From Prosthecobacter debontii (lineage in GTDB: Bacteria > Verrucomicrobiota > Verrucomicrobiia > Verrucomicrobiales > Akkermansiaceae): 63,273 nucleotides of DNA. The stretch is taken from NCBI GenBank assembly GCA_945873125.1, contig CAMCBV010000015.1, forward strand, positions 1-63,273. Direction: 5' to 3'. Shown piece by piece: positions 1 to 8,534 of the stretch; positions within the stretch are counted from its first letter, which is position 1; each line of letters begins with the position of its first letter. The notes under the pieces are model-generated. The model searched no databases and was not told the DNA's origin. It saw only the letters and a list, made by a program, of their open reading frames with translations. The position numbers were made by a program, and so were the translations under genes.

Positions 1-232
1 AGATGGCAATGCTAGTGTCGCCGCTGTTCCAAGTGCCTAAAACTCCCGTATCGGAGACCGTGCGCCAAAAGTTATCGGTTGCGTTCCAAGTGCCTGTGCC
101 GCCCGTGCCAGCAGTCGCACCGTTCTGATCCCAGTAGTAAGTCGCCGCAGATATCTGCGAGAAAAACGACAGCAATGCACTAACTGTTAGGCATGGAATT
201 GCTTTAATTATCAAGGAATGTATTTTCATCAT
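1..232 (-). CDS. Autotransporter-type beta-strand repeat surface protein, N-terminal fragment
   Basis: The minus strand reads from an ATG at 232 (a second in-frame ATG is at 229) into the left edge without a stop. The first ~32 residues are a signal peptide: MMKIHS start, hydrophobic core, small residues before the cleavage region ending ISAA. The mature part begins TYYWDQNGATAGTGGTGTW and continues with Trp- and Gly-rich text (TGTWNA, GTWNSGDT). That is the standard opening of verrucomicrobial proteins built from autotransporter-associated beta-strand repeats (TIGR02601 type), which are exported and probably anchored at the cell surface. The rest lies outside the window, so any C-terminal barrel or PEP-CTERM tail cannot be seen. 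The gene diverges from the GntR-type regulator at 383, which may control it. Confidence 0.75.
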   Translation of the reverse strand, partial: MMKIHSLIIKAIPCLTVSALLSFFSQISAATYYWDQNGATAGTGGTGTWNATDNFWRTVSDTGVLGTWNSGDTSIAI

Positions 233-235
233 TTT

Positions 236-273
236 CGGGGGGGATATGTTGTTGTTAGATGTTCTCGGGGGGG
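236..273 (-). promoter_or_regulatory. Paired C7 tracts in the 5' region of the surface-protein gene
   Basis: Upstream of the ATG at 232 the minus strand carries CCCCCCCGA twice. One copy (237-243 plus 236) lies directly before the start and the other (267-273 plus 266) lies 30 bases further upstream. Seven-base homopolymers this close to a start could affect translation or transcription by slippage, or the repeated CCCCCCCGA could be a specific element. The repeat is seen directly; the function is inference. Confidence 0.45.
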
Positions 274-278
274 AGTTA

Positions 279-294
279 CGCGAAACATTTGCGC
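279..294. promoter_or_regulatory. Candidate operator between divergent genes
   Basis: CGCGAAACATTTGCGC is an imperfect dyad (GCGAAA against TTTGCGC). It lies in the 150-bp divergent gap between the surface-protein gene and the GntR-type regulator, a usual place for an autoregulatory site. The resemblance to a LacI-type core is weak, and no second copy was found. Confidence 0.25.
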
Positions 295-382
295 TGACAC
301 GGGGATGAGTAGCAGATCATTTCTCTACCGAGCGAGAATTTTTTTCTTTTCTGCTTACCTGTTTTTTATGTAGGTTTTTCCC

Positions 383-1468
383 ATGCAAGCTTGGGACCGA
401 TTGAATACCGCCGAACAGATCGCCAACCATCTGCGCGAGGAATTGATGCGTGGGCGTTGGACTGGAATGATGCCGGGGCAGTTTCGTTTAGCTAAAGAGT
501 TGGGGGCCTCGCGCAATGCCGTGGAGGCGGCGCTGCGACTGCTTGAGCATGAGGGGGTGCTAGTGAGTCAGGGACTGGGGCGCAAGCGCCTGATTGCCAG
601 CCCTGACCCTAAAAAAGCACGACCGATGCGGATCGCGATCCTCGATTATGAACCCGTACCGGTGGCGGAAGGGTACACGGTTGAATTGCAATACATGTTG
701 ATGGAGGCGGGACATGTCGCTTTCTTCGCCCCGAAAACCCTAATTGAGCTTGATATGAATGTTTCGCGCATTCGGCGCATGGTGGAAAAAACCGAGGCGA
801 ATGCCTGGATCGTGTGCTCTGCTCCCCGGGAGGTGCTGACATGGTTTGCCGCGCAACCCTTGCCCGCTTTCGCCCTATTCGGTCGACGCCGCGGGTTACC
901 GATCGCGGCCGCAGGTCCGGACAAAATTCCGGCGACTGTTGCCGCCACGCGGGCATTGGCCGAGCTGGGACACCAGCGCATTGTGATGTTGACACGGCGT
1001 GCGACGCGTTTGCCGAAACCGGGGGTCGTGGTGCGGGCTTTTCTTGACGAATTAAAAGCCCAAGGGATCACGCCCGGACCATACAACCTGCCGGATTGGG
1101 AAGAGAACCCCAAGGCTTTGCACAAACGTCTTGAGTTACTTTTTCGGATCACCCCGCCGACTGCGCTGATTGCCGACGAGGCACCGTTTTATGTCGCCGC
1201 ACTTCAATTCTGCACAAGCCGGGGCCTGCGCGTGCCGCAAGATGTATCGCTCATTTGTGCCGATCCCAGTCCGGCCTTCGAGTGGTCCTATCCGACGGTG
1301 GCGCATATCCTTTGGGAAACCCGTCCCTTGGTGAGGCGAATTGTGCGCTGGGCAGCAAACGTCAGTCAGAAGAAACCGGACTTACGTCAGACGCTGACCC
1401 AAGCCGAATTCATCACGGGCGGAACCATCGGGCCGGTTGCAAGAGCAGGCCGAAACTTTAAGCGATGA
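383..1468 (+). CDS. GntR-type winged-helix regulator with LacI-like sensor domain
   Basis: A 361-residue transcription factor. Residues ~8-75 form a GntR winged helix (AEQIANHLREELMRGRW, then the recognition region LAKELGASRNAVEAALRLLE and the wing GVLVSQGLGRKR). Residues ~80-345 have the alternating beta/alpha pattern of a LacI/periplasmic-binding-type sensor (MRIAILDYEPV, IVCSAPRE, ALAELGHQRIVMLTRR, TALIADEAPFYVAALQFC, GLRVPQDVSLICAD). GntR heads joined to LacI-type sensors are common in Verrucomicrobiota and usually respond to a sugar or small ligand. It diverges from the surface-protein gene at 232, so regulation of that gene is plausible but not shown. The ATG at 383 starts just before the conserved HTH. 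The ligand is unknown. Confidence 0.85.
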   Translation: MQAWDRLNTAEQIANHLREELMRGRWTGMMPGQFRLAKELGASRNAVEAALRLLEHEGVLVSQGLGRKRLIASPDPKKARPMRIAILDYEPVPVAEGYTVELQYMLMEAGHVAFFAPKTLIELDMNVSRIRRMVEKTEANAWIVCSAPREVLTWFAAQPLPAFALFGRRRGLPIAAAGPDKIPATVAATRALAELGHQRIVMLTRRATRLPKPGVVVRAFLDELKAQGITPGPYNLPDWEENPKALHKRLELLFRITPPTALIADEAPFYVAALQFCTSRGLRVPQDVSLICADPSPAFEWSYPTVAHILWETRPLVRRIVRWAANVSQKKPDLRQTLTQAEFITGGTIGPVARAGRNFKR

Positions 1469-1495
1469 AACGCCATGGGACGGCTGTCTCCCGAT

Positions 1496-1604
1496 GGACC
1501 GGGTGAGTCCACTCGCGCTCATATCAACTGCGCGAGTGGACTCGCGCGGTCCATTTGCCGACTTTGTCGGGGCATGCTGGAGTCGCGCGGTCCCTATTTG
1601 GGAC
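1496..1604. repeat. GGACCG/GAGTCCACTCGCGC inverted repeat and small hairpin
   Basis: Arms at 1496-1518 and 1530-1552 (about 21 of 23 positions complementary, 11-nt loop) form a long hairpin between the convergent regulator and DUF1552 genes. A further partial copy (GAGTCGCGCGGTCC) is at 1580-1593, and a small GTCCC/GGGAC hairpin spans 1590-1604, touching the DUF1552 stop codon. The left arm recurs at 10169-10191, so this is a dispersed element that may also serve as a bidirectional terminator, although no T-run follows. Confidence 0.75.
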
Positions 1605-3016
1605 TAAGCCAGCAGTTGTTTGATCGGGCCGGTTTGGATGCCTTTGAGGCCAGGATCGAGATCGCCGTAGTGTTTGATCGGGTTTCCGTAGGAATTGAGG
1701 ATGGAAGTATAGAAATTTCCGAGGGTCTTGTGACCTTCCGTGCCCCAGTAGGGCAGACGGATGTAACGGCGGCCGAGGTTCATTGGGGTATTGTCGCCAG
1801 CCATGATCAGGAACGGGAATTCGAAGCCGTGGGCGTGATGAGTTTCACCAGATGAGGGGAAATAGCAGATCATCGTGTTATCAAACATCGTGCCATTGCC
1901 TTCCGGGACACTTTTGAGGCGGGTGACGATGCGGTTCACAAGTTCCATGTGATGGAGCTCGGTGCGTCTGCGTACCTCTTCGGCGGAGACGTCTTTGACA
2001 GGCTTGCCGTGACCGATGTCATGCATGTTGACCTTTTCTTTTTCGATGCCGGTGATGCCGGTGTAGTCGTGCCCGAGCTCATCAACCGTGAAGGCGACCA
2101 CGTTGGTGAGTCCGGAAATCAGAGAAGAGAGCAAGACTTCGGTATGGCCGACTTGGCGGGTGAACGTGTCCATCTCGTTACTGAGATACTTACTTTCCAA
2201 TTTCGGGACGTGCTGGCGGACGATATCCGTCATCATGTCAATCTTGCGGTTACGCTCGCGGATGCCTTCGATCGAGTCCGCGTAATTGCTGACTTTTTGC
2301 CTCTCGATTCCGCTGATATGGCGGGCGAGTTCGGTTTGGTTACCGGCGGCGAATTCCAACACTTTGCGTTGGAGTTGGTAGCGGATTTGTTCGTTTTTAT
2401 CGGTAGAAACCGATTTGAAAATCTCATCAACCGCGATGCCCGGGCCACCGAAGGCGTAGTTCGGTTGTTGTGCGCCGCGAGCGGAAAAGCCTTTGGCGAT
2501 TCCGTTGAGGCCACCGCGAGGATTGCCGCCACCTGTCGGGAAACAGGCGAGCTCGATGTGCTCGAGCGGAGAAGGGAAAAGCTTGGCCAACTCGAAATCG
2601 ACCGTTGCCCATTTGATCGAGCTATTGCGCTCATTTGCTTTGAAAACCCCGAGAGCGGAGCACCAGGAATGATGGCCGACCGTGCACATTTTGCCGGAGA
2701 GGCCTTGGAGGATGGTGAGGTTTTCCTTGTGAGCTGCGATCGGACTCATCCACTCGGGCAGCGAATGGGAGTCGAGATCCACTTCGTAGGGGAGTTTCTT
2801 TTCCTCCATCGCTTTCTGCTCCGCAGAGAAAGACGGCGGAACCATGACCTTGGGGAAAAGTCCGTTGCCGCGAGTCATGAAAATGAAGCGCATCGGTGGC
2901 TTACCCGAGAGACCGGAACTGAGAGAAGATGCAGAGAGCCGTGGAAGCATGCCGGGCATGGAGAGTCCTCCCATGGCAAGGAAAGCATTTCTGATGAATT
3001 CGCGTCTTTTGTTCAT
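1604..3016 (-). CDS. DUF1552 domain-containing protein
   Basis: A 470-residue exported protein. The N terminus (KRREFIRNAFLAMGGLSM) resembles a twin-arginine signal: an RR pair, then F, then a hydrophobic stretch. The body matches the DUF1552 family, which is abundant in Verrucomicrobiota and Planctomycetota. Visible elements are FIFMTRGNGLFPKVMVPPS, a mid-region calling HIELACFPTGGGNPRGG and the C-terminal MICYFPSSGETHHAHGFEFPFLIMAG. Family members are almost always encoded next to a DUF1592/DUF1588-type cytochrome, as here (3070-5535, upstream in the same direction, 53-bp gap). The biochemical role is unestablished; the pair is usually presumed to work in the periplasm on polymer degradation or electron transfer. 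Confidence 0.88.
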   Translation of the reverse strand: MNKRREFIRNAFLAMGGLSMPGMLPRLSASSLSSGLSGKPPMRFIFMTRGNGLFPKVMVPPSFSAEQKAMEEKKLPYEVDLDSHSLPEWMSPIAAHKENLTILQGLSGKMCTVGHHSWCSALGVFKANERNSSIKWATVDFELAKLFPSPLEHIELACFPTGGGNPRGGLNGIAKGFSARGAQQPNYAFGGPGIAVDEIFKSVSTDKNEQIRYQLQRKVLEFAAGNQTELARHISGIERQKVSNYADSIEGIRERNRKIDMMTDIVRQHVPKLESKYLSNEMDTFTRQVGHTEVLLSSLISGLTNVVAFTVDELGHDYTGITGIEKEKVNMHDIGHGKPVKDVSAEEVRRRTELHHMELVNRIVTRLKSVPEGNGTMFDNTMICYFPSSGETHHAHGFEFPFLIMAGDNTPMNLGRRYIRLPYWGTEGHKTLGNFYTSILNSYGNPIKHYGDLDPGLKGIQTGPIKQLLA

Positions 3017-3069
3017 GATGTGTTTTTGCCGTAGTAGCTCTGGGTTGTTAGTGAAAAATGGGAAATCAG

Positions 3070-5535
3070 CTATTTCCGATAGATGAAAGAATCTGAGGTG
3101 AGTAAAGAAAGAATGACCGCTTTGAAACTCCCGCCGCTGGATACGTAGGCGTTATCCGCATCTATCAAAGTTTGGGAATCCGAAAGCATCTCGTTACGCC
3201 CCATGTAGAAGCGGAAGGCGTGCCGAATGATGGATTGGCGAACCCTTGTGGATTTTGCCAGGCGATCGATGAGGTCAAGCGCGCCTTTGACTTCGCCGTC
3301 CAGCGCGGGATCGCCTGTGCTGTCGAGCGCACCGCGTGGATCCACAGGCAGACTTTTGTATTTATTTCCGCGAGCGTCCTTACCGATGATATTTTCAGGA
3401 TGGATAAGGACTTCATCCGTGCGGAAACGCCCGAAGTCGTCATACATCTCGAAAGGCAAGCCCAGAGGGTTCATGTATTCATGGCATTTCCAGCATTCTT
3501 GTTTGAGCGTGATCGCCTCAAGACGGGTGCGTAAGGTTTTATGATGATCTTCCGGGACGACCGCATCGACCGTGATCGGGATATCTGGCACTCGACCGGC
3601 TAACAATTTTTCCCGTATCCAACGACCACGGCGCACGGGATCTGTCTCGGTATTGAGCGAATGTGCGACCAACCAAGCTGGGTGGGTGAGGATGCCTTTG
3701 CGATGCTCGATTTTGAAGGGTTGGACGATAGGATAATCGAGTGGTGGGTCGTTATACTTTCCGTCTTTGCCAGAAGGTGATGGCAAATTGTAAATCGGGG
3801 TATGCCAGTAGGTGTTGCCGTGTTGCCAGGGCAGATTCACGAAGGGCGTGGCACCTTTACCGAACGTGGCTTCGAAATGTAGCATGCAACGCTTGAGGGT
3901 GTTTGCGTGTCTCAGGGGTTTCGACTCGTTACCCGGAACGATTTGCAAGGTCGCTTTGAGGTATTCCTCATTTGCGAGGATCACTTTTTCCGGGTCGGTC
4001 CGCCACTCGGAATCTTTCAATTTTTCCCAAACTCCGCGCCATTTTTCGATGATCGTCGCAGTTGTCTTGTTATCGGTGTTGTGGAAAACAAAATACTGAT
4101 CGGTGGTCAGCAGGTTCTCAAAAACTTTTTGATCTTTCTCCACACACAAAGCGACGACCTTGTCCGCTTCGTCAACGAGGAATCCAGCCGTGCCGAGCGT
4201 GCCGCGGTCGGCATTTTGATAGATGCCTTGGCTGCGCTCCGCGTCTTTGAAAACTTTCGGCGCATTCGGGTAACCGAAAAATTCCCGGAAGAAGCGGATG
4301 ATGCGCGGATGGCTTACGGCATAGGAAACGACTTTGCTGGTGTTACCGCTTGGATCGATGCTGCCATGATAGTATGTCTTGTCATCAAGCAAGCGGGTGA
4401 CTTCGCGTTTGAAATCGTCCCGGTTTTCGAGCTGACCCTGTGAGGCGGCTTCGAGTAACTTTGCATCGGGATCCTTGTCCCCCATTGCGTAGGATATCGC
4501 ATACGCCGCCTCGCGTGCCGAGAGTATTTTCCGACCCTGTTTGTCTGGCGCACCCGCACCAAACTCGAGGCGATAGAGAAATTCAGATTCTAACAAAACC
4601 GTCTTAAGCATTTGTCGCAGTCCTTCACTATTGCCCGCGGCTGTGATCGCCTCCCGGGTGATTGCGAAATACTTCGCCATCTCCGCCTCTGTGGGAGGAC
4701 GACGGAGCACGAGGTTGAATTGTTTGGTGATTGCGGCACGCACTTGATCATCGCCAGGCGCCGATTTGCTGAGGATCATGTTTTCAAATTCAATGGGAGT
4801 GGCGCTTGGAGACCAGCGATCTTTCGGATCAGAAAATTCATCGGCTTTGATTTCACCGGCCTTCACACGAGCAGGACGGATCTGTTTTTCAGAGATCCAT
4901 TCCACATTGGTCAGCATCACCAACAAACTTCCGCCATCGAGCTGGCCGATGTCATAATCGCGCACGCCGGATGCGTCCGGCAGGACGAAAGGATTCGTGA
5001 TGCCAGTGAGTGGCGTGTTGCGTTCTTTGCCTTCGAGTAAAAAAACATTGCGCACCCTTTCGTCAAAAATCTGCGGACTGACCAACCAGCGCCGCGCAGG
5101 AGTGAAGGCGGCTTGTTTGTTTTTTCCGCTGAACAGCTCGTGATGATCCACATAATTTCCGTAGGAGGGATAACGGAGTTTATCCTCCAGCTTGGAGGCA
5201 TTGTGCGCATTGAGGACGTCCCAAAACCAAGAGCCGAGTTGTTCGCGCTCTTCCTGGGTTGGCTGGTCCTTTTTCTTCGGCGGCATCTGCTTGAGATACA
5301 CCTGCTCCAAGGCGCGGTTCATGAGATCAAGGCGCGCCTGCAAGGGCAGCTCTTCGAGATTATCCAAACGGATATCGCCTTTCTCCGTGCCATCCTCGTG
5401 GCAGTCCGTACAGTAATTTCCAAGAATCTCCTTCGCGTTGGACGGGACTTTGAAATCTTTTTCCCCATGGGCCAATCCATACAAACAGAACGAGCCTGCC
5501 AGAGCGGCGGAATAAATGAAACGCGTGGACAGCAT
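3070..5535 (-). CDS. DUF1592/DUF1588-type planctomycete cytochrome protein
   Basis: An 821-residue exported protein. A signal peptide (residues ~1-24) is followed by a c-type heme site CTDCH (42-46) in a planctomycete-type cytochrome domain, with MPPKKKDQPTQEE as the usual post-heme segment. Downstream blocks fit the DUF1587/DUF1592/DUF1588/DUF1585 series: RRPPTEAEMAKYFAI (DUF1595-like), FLYRLEFGA and YAISYAMGDKDPDAKLLEAA (DUF1592), RRGRWIREKLLAGRVPDIP and CWKCHEYMNPLGLPFEMYD around residue 680 (DUF1588), and FRFYMGRNE (DUF1585) near the end. The second CxxCH in the DUF1588 block may also bind heme. It is the first gene of a two-gene unit with DUF1552. The substrate is unknown. Confidence 0.9.
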   Translation of the reverse strand: MLSTRFIYSAALAGSFCLYGLAHGEKDFKVPSNAKEILGNYCTDCHEDGTEKGDIRLDNLEELPLQARLDLMNRALEQVYLKQMPPKKKDQPTQEEREQLGSWFWDVLNAHNASKLEDKLRYPSYGNYVDHHELFSGKNKQAAFTPARRWLVSPQIFDERVRNVFLLEGKERNTPLTGITNPFVLPDASGVRDYDIGQLDGGSLLVMLTNVEWISEKQIRPARVKAGEIKADEFSDPKDRWSPSATPIEFENMILSKSAPGDDQVRAAITKQFNLVLRRPPTEAEMAKYFAITREAITAAGNSEGLRQMLKTVLLESEFLYRLEFGAGAPDKQGRKILSAREAAYAISYAMGDKDPDAKLLEAASQGQLENRDDFKREVTRLLDDKTYYHGSIDPSGNTSKVVSYAVSHPRIIRFFREFFGYPNAPKVFKDAERSQGIYQNADRGTLGTAGFLVDEADKVVALCVEKDQKVFENLLTTDQYFVFHNTDNKTTATIIEKWRGVWEKLKDSEWRTDPEKVILANEEYLKATLQIVPGNESKPLRHANTLKRCMLHFEATFGKGATPFVNLPWQHGNTYWHTPIYNLPSPSGKDGKYNDPPLDYPIVQPFKIEHRKGILTHPAWLVAHSLNTETDPVRRGRWIREKLLAGRVPDIPITVDAVVPEDHHKTLRTRLEAITLKQECWKCHEYMNPLGLPFEMYDDFGRFRTDEVLIHPENIIGKDARGNKYKSLPVDPRGALDSTGDPALDGEVKGALDLIDRLAKSTRVRQSIIRHAFRFYMGRNEMLSDSQTLIDADNAYVSSGGSFKAVILSLLTSDSFIYRK

Positions 5536-5730
5536 AAGGTAGGAAAGAATACTAGAAAATCAGAGAGTTTTTGAAACGCATTGAAACGGAGAAGGCGATC
5601 ACCGCAACCGCGACTTGCTTACATACCGTCCAACATTGCTGAGCTTATCGCCAAATTTCCAAAGGTCTAAGTATATTTGAGGAGCTACTTGCCCCATTTG
5701 GAGTCAGGTATTAAACCCCCGCCGAAGCCG

Positions 5731-6849
5731 TTATTTGCCAGCCTCTTCAATCATCCGCCTTGCGAGCTCCTGCAACTCTTCAACCGGAATAGCAAATGTC
5801 TCGCAACGGTTCGCCCGAGCGATGTTCATCCCCACGACCCGGCCTTTCATATCCAGCACCGGACCGCCCATGGTCCCGCTGTTTGCCAAAATATCATGTT
5901 GGATGACACGCGGAAATCCACTTCTACGCCTTGAGAAATCCCCGCTCATCTGGTCATTGCGATCCGGCTCGTGGGCCATCTCGCCTCTCGGTGCCAACCT
6001 GACCGCTAAATCCAATTTTTTTTCCGCGCGCTTCACGGTCAATATCACTTCGTCTCCAACTTTCTTATCCTTCAAAGCCTCGGCAATCTCCTCGAACTTG
6101 ACGACTTTTCTCCCGTCCAGCGCGACGATCATATCCCCAACCCGCACCCCCGCCACCTTAGCTCCACTCTCTTCAGACACTTCCTTGACCTGGAGCTTGC
6201 CTTTCATGTTCTCCAAAACAAGTCCCAGCCCCGCTCCGCCAGCCGTTGGAATTTCACGAGCTTTCGCACTGATAATTCCGGCAAGCACTCGTCTTTTCGT
6301 GCGACTCGTCGCGCCATTGACCACCACCCAAGTCCCCTGCTCCAATTTGCTATCCGGAGCGAACTCTGGCGGAGTCAGATCCTGTGCCTCCACTTTGAGC
6401 AACGCGACATCCCAAAGCGGATCCACCGCGATCACTTTCACCTCATCGAAGGATTGCTTATCCACCCGCACGGATAGCTTGATCGAAGGTGCGGTATCTT
6501 CATCCGGCACGACCGATTTCAGGTTTTTAACCTCCGGTATGGGAGGTTCTTTCCCAGCGTCCTGCGTTTTTTTATGATCTATCTCACTGGCCTTGGTCAG
6601 AATGTATCCGTCTTTGGAAAGAACGATTCCGTAAGCGATTTCAGCATTCTTGTCATAAATCACGGCGCTGCATGCCTGAATCACCTGCCGCTGTGGCTCA
6701 AACAAATCCGTGATGAATGAGCCTGTCAGACGATAGGGAGTCTCCAGCGATTGCTGGGCAACGAGCATTTCCGCGCTGAAAAACCCTACTAACAGGACGA
6801 TCCACTTAACGCTCAGTAAGTTCAGCGGTGATTTTTTGTTCTTTTCCAT
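5731..6849 (-). CDS. Inactive S1C (HtrA-like) protease homologue with PDZ domain inserted in the protease fold
   Basis: 372 residues from the ATG at 6849, chosen because it opens a clear signal peptide (MEKNKK, then a hydrophobic stretch ending MLVAQ); a longer frame starts at 6876. Residues ~55-195 resemble the N-terminal barrel of HtrA proteases. The usual catalytic His block reads YILTKASEID, with no His. The Asp block survives (VDPLWDVALLKV). A PDZ domain follows (~205-290; VAGVRVGDMIVALDGRKV). Only then comes the C-terminal protease piece, whose serine motif reads NSGTMGGPVLDMKGRVVGMN, with Met where GNSGGP has Ser, ending ETFAIPVEELQ. So His and Ser are both missing and PDZ interrupts the fold; similar PDZ-interrupted proteins occur in PVC bacteria. 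Its start overlaps the preceding active protease by 44 bp. A regulatory or scaffold role is inferred. Confidence 0.82.
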   Translation of the reverse strand: MEKNKKSPLNLLSVKWIVLLVGFFSAEMLVAQQSLETPYRLTGSFITDLFEPQRQVIQACSAVIYDKNAEIAYGIVLSKDGYILTKASEIDHKKTQDAGKEPPIPEVKNLKSVVPDEDTAPSIKLSVRVDKQSFDEVKVIAVDPLWDVALLKVEAQDLTPPEFAPDSKLEQGTWVVVNGATSRTKRRVLAGIISAKAREIPTAGGAGLGLVLENMKGKLQVKEVSEESGAKVAGVRVGDMIVALDGRKVVKFEEIAEALKDKKVGDEVILTVKRAEKKLDLAVRLAPRGEMAHEPDRNDQMSGDFSRRRSGFPRVIQHDILANSGTMGGPVLDMKGRVVGMNIARANRCETFAIPVEELQELARRMIEEAGK

Positions 6850-7792
6850 CTCTTGAAATTTCCAACTCCAACTCATCCCCCGCCGACTTATCCTTGATCA
6901 CCGCTTGAAGTTCTTCACGCGTCTTCACTTCCTTACCGTCCATTTTACGGATCACATCGCCAACCTTGAGCTCCGCTTTTTCCGCCGCTGAATTTTTTCC
7001 AATCTTAGTAATTTCCAAACCAGCTTCAACCGACTTCGTCGCCACTCCGAGCATGCCATTGCCCTTGACGGGGCGCTGCGCAAAAGGCCCTTCACCGATG
7101 AATTCGGATTTCATCAAGGGCTCCCAGTGATCCAAAAACACCTGCACCGGCACATGCATGTTGACAGGAAGTTGTGGACCCACCCGCGAATGAATCCCGA
7201 TGAGCCGGCCTTCGATATCAAACAAAGGCCCTCCCGAATCTCCACCGATCAGAGTTCCGTCCGTTTGATAAGTGGTGTTTTTAATCCCCACCAAACGCGC
7301 CAGACGAGCCACAGCTCCACGGTCTTTGTTGAAGCCGCCCGAATGTCCGAGGGAGAAAACCCAATCGCCCAATTTGATTTGGCCCGTACGATTCAACTCC
7401 ACAAACGGATACTCGCCGGGCTCCGTAATTTGTATCATGGCGGCATCCGTCTCAGACATCAGACCCAAAGTCTTCGCTTTGAGTCGTTTGCCATCCGGCA
7501 TGATGATTGTGACTTTTTTTTCAACACCACCCGAGACGTGCGCAGCCGTCATGACCAAACCCTCTTTGGAAACGATCACCCCGCTGCCAAAGCCGTTTCC
7601 GATATCAATCGAAACCGTCGCTTCTCTCGCCTTTGGCAAAGCAGCAAGCAGTGCTTCTTGAATTAGCATCAGATCCGCCTGGTTTTCAGGGGCCTTCTTT
7701 TCATTCAACGAAAAAGCGGCGGCCTCTGTCTGGGAAAAATTAAACAACCCCATCCCCCACAGGATCGATAACCATGGAACCCGTCTTTTCAT
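6806..7792 (-). CDS. S1C (HtrA/DegP-like) serine protease with PDZ domain
   Basis: 328 residues from the ATG at 7792, which begins a signal peptide (MKRRVPWLSILWGMGLF, cleavage near TEAAA). The trypsin-like domain has all three catalytic blocks: His in LVMTAAHVSGG, Asp in SETDAAMIQI and Ser in GGDSGGPLFDIEGRLIGIHS. One PDZ domain occupies roughly the last 90 residues (LEITKIGKNSAAEKAELKVGDVIRKMDGKEV). This is ordinary periplasmic quality-control protease architecture with a single PDZ. The gene begins 1 nt beyond the stop of the VOC gene and overlaps the start of its inactive relative, so the three are almost certainly cotranscribed and translationally coupled. It may form mixed assemblies with the inactive partner (inference). 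Confidence 0.9.
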   Translation of the reverse strand: MKRRVPWLSILWGMGLFNFSQTEAAAFSLNEKKAPENQADLMLIQEALLAALPKAREATVSIDIGNGFGSGVIVSKEGLVMTAAHVSGGVEKKVTIIMPDGKRLKAKTLGLMSETDAAMIQITEPGEYPFVELNRTGQIKLGDWVFSLGHSGGFNKDRGAVARLARLVGIKNTTYQTDGTLIGGDSGGPLFDIEGRLIGIHSRVGPQLPVNMHVPVQVFLDHWEPLMKSEFIGEGPFAQRPVKGNGMLGVATKSVEAGLEITKIGKNSAAEKAELKVGDVIRKMDGKEVKTREELQAVIKDKSAGDELELEISRDGKEQKITAELTER

Positions 7793-7793
7793 T

Positions 7794-8171
7794 TCACAAT
7801 TCCAGTATCTCAACCTCATAGCCGTCCGGATCCGTCACAAACGCCATCTTGCGTTCGCCCTTGGTAAATTTTTCACGCCAACCCGTCGGCCAAATTTCAA
7901 TCCCGCCCTTTTCCAATCCATCGCAGTATTCAATAATATCGGCAACCCCCAGTGCGGTATGCATCAAATCCTCAGGGCAGCGATGCTCGTATTCTGCCGA
8001 CCACGTCAGTTCTAAAAAAACATCATTCCCCTCAAGCTCCATAAATGCCAAACGATTCCCCTGTGGCGAATCTTTTTGCTGAGCGAGGCGGTAACCTAAT
8101 TTCTCATAAAATGAAATCGACTCCTCCAAACTTTTGACCCTGATGCGAGTATGTAAAAACTTAATCTTCAC
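7794..8171 (-). CDS. VOC family protein, glyoxalase I-like
   Basis: A 125-residue vicinal-oxygen-chelate protein with two beta-alpha-beta-beta-beta modules. Residues that match the four metal ligands of bacterial glyoxalase I are present: His7 (FLHTRI), Glu54 (VFLELTW), His71 (DLMHTALGV) and Glu121 (DGYEVEILEL). The typical DPDGY near the C terminus is also there. This supports lactoylglutathione lyase-type chemistry (detoxifying methylglyoxal hemithioacetal), although other VOC enzymes share the same ligands and the thiol used by the host is unknown. It is the first gene of the unit with the two HtrA-like genes, with no real gap between them. Confidence 0.82.
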   Translation of the reverse strand: MKIKFLHTRIRVKSLEESISFYEKLGYRLAQQKDSPQGNRLAFMELEGNDVFLELTWSAEYEHRCPEDLMHTALGVADIIEYCDGLEKGGIEIWPTGWREKFTKGERKMAFVTDPDGYEVEILEL

Positions 8172-8243
8172 CCGCCAAACCTAACCAACTCCCTCCATCC
8201 CGCAAGTCCTGTCTTCCTCAACCTCCTTATTGCAACTTGTATT

Positions 8244-8534
8244 TTGAAATTTGAAATTTCTCAAATCGACCGTGAGGATTTCCGCAATCTTTTGATGGAA
8301 ATCCACCGCACCCACATGCCTTTCGGGATGTTTGGGAAAGAAAAATACCCGCCCCATGGCGTCCCTATCTTCGATTTACCTGAGGAATACCTGCTCTGGT
8401 TCAAACAACGCACCTTCCCCAAAGGCCGACTCGGTGAGCTCATGGCGCATGTCTGCGAAATCAAAGAGTGCGGCATGGACTCGATTTTCGAGCCAATGCG
8501 CAAGGCGAACGGCGGTAGGACAAAATTATCATAG
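8244..8534 (+). CDS. DUF3820 family protein
   Basis: A 96-residue small protein. The conserved core is HMPFGMFGKEKYPPHGVPIFDLPEEYLLWFKQRTFPKGRLGELMAHVCEIKECGM, matching DUF3820 (often labelled putative quorum-sensing-regulated virulence factor), a small soluble family of unknown activity. The frame opens with TTG at 8244; an ATG at 8295 just before the core is an alternative start. The first codons overlap an AT-rich microrepeat-like stretch, and the stop codon abuts the REPIN-like element at 8534, so both ends of the gene border repeats. It diverges from the VOC gene across 72 bp. Confidence 0.8.
   Translation: MKFEISQIDREDFRNLLMEIHRTHMPFGMFGKEKYPPHGVPIFDLPEEYLLWFKQRTFPKGRLGELMAHVCEIKECGMDSIFEPMRKANGGRTKLS

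Noticed and set aside
1949..3034. 361-residue plus-strand ORF antisense to the DUF1552 gene
   Set aside because: It is a shadow frame of a well-supported gene, with no domain, signal or conserved pattern.
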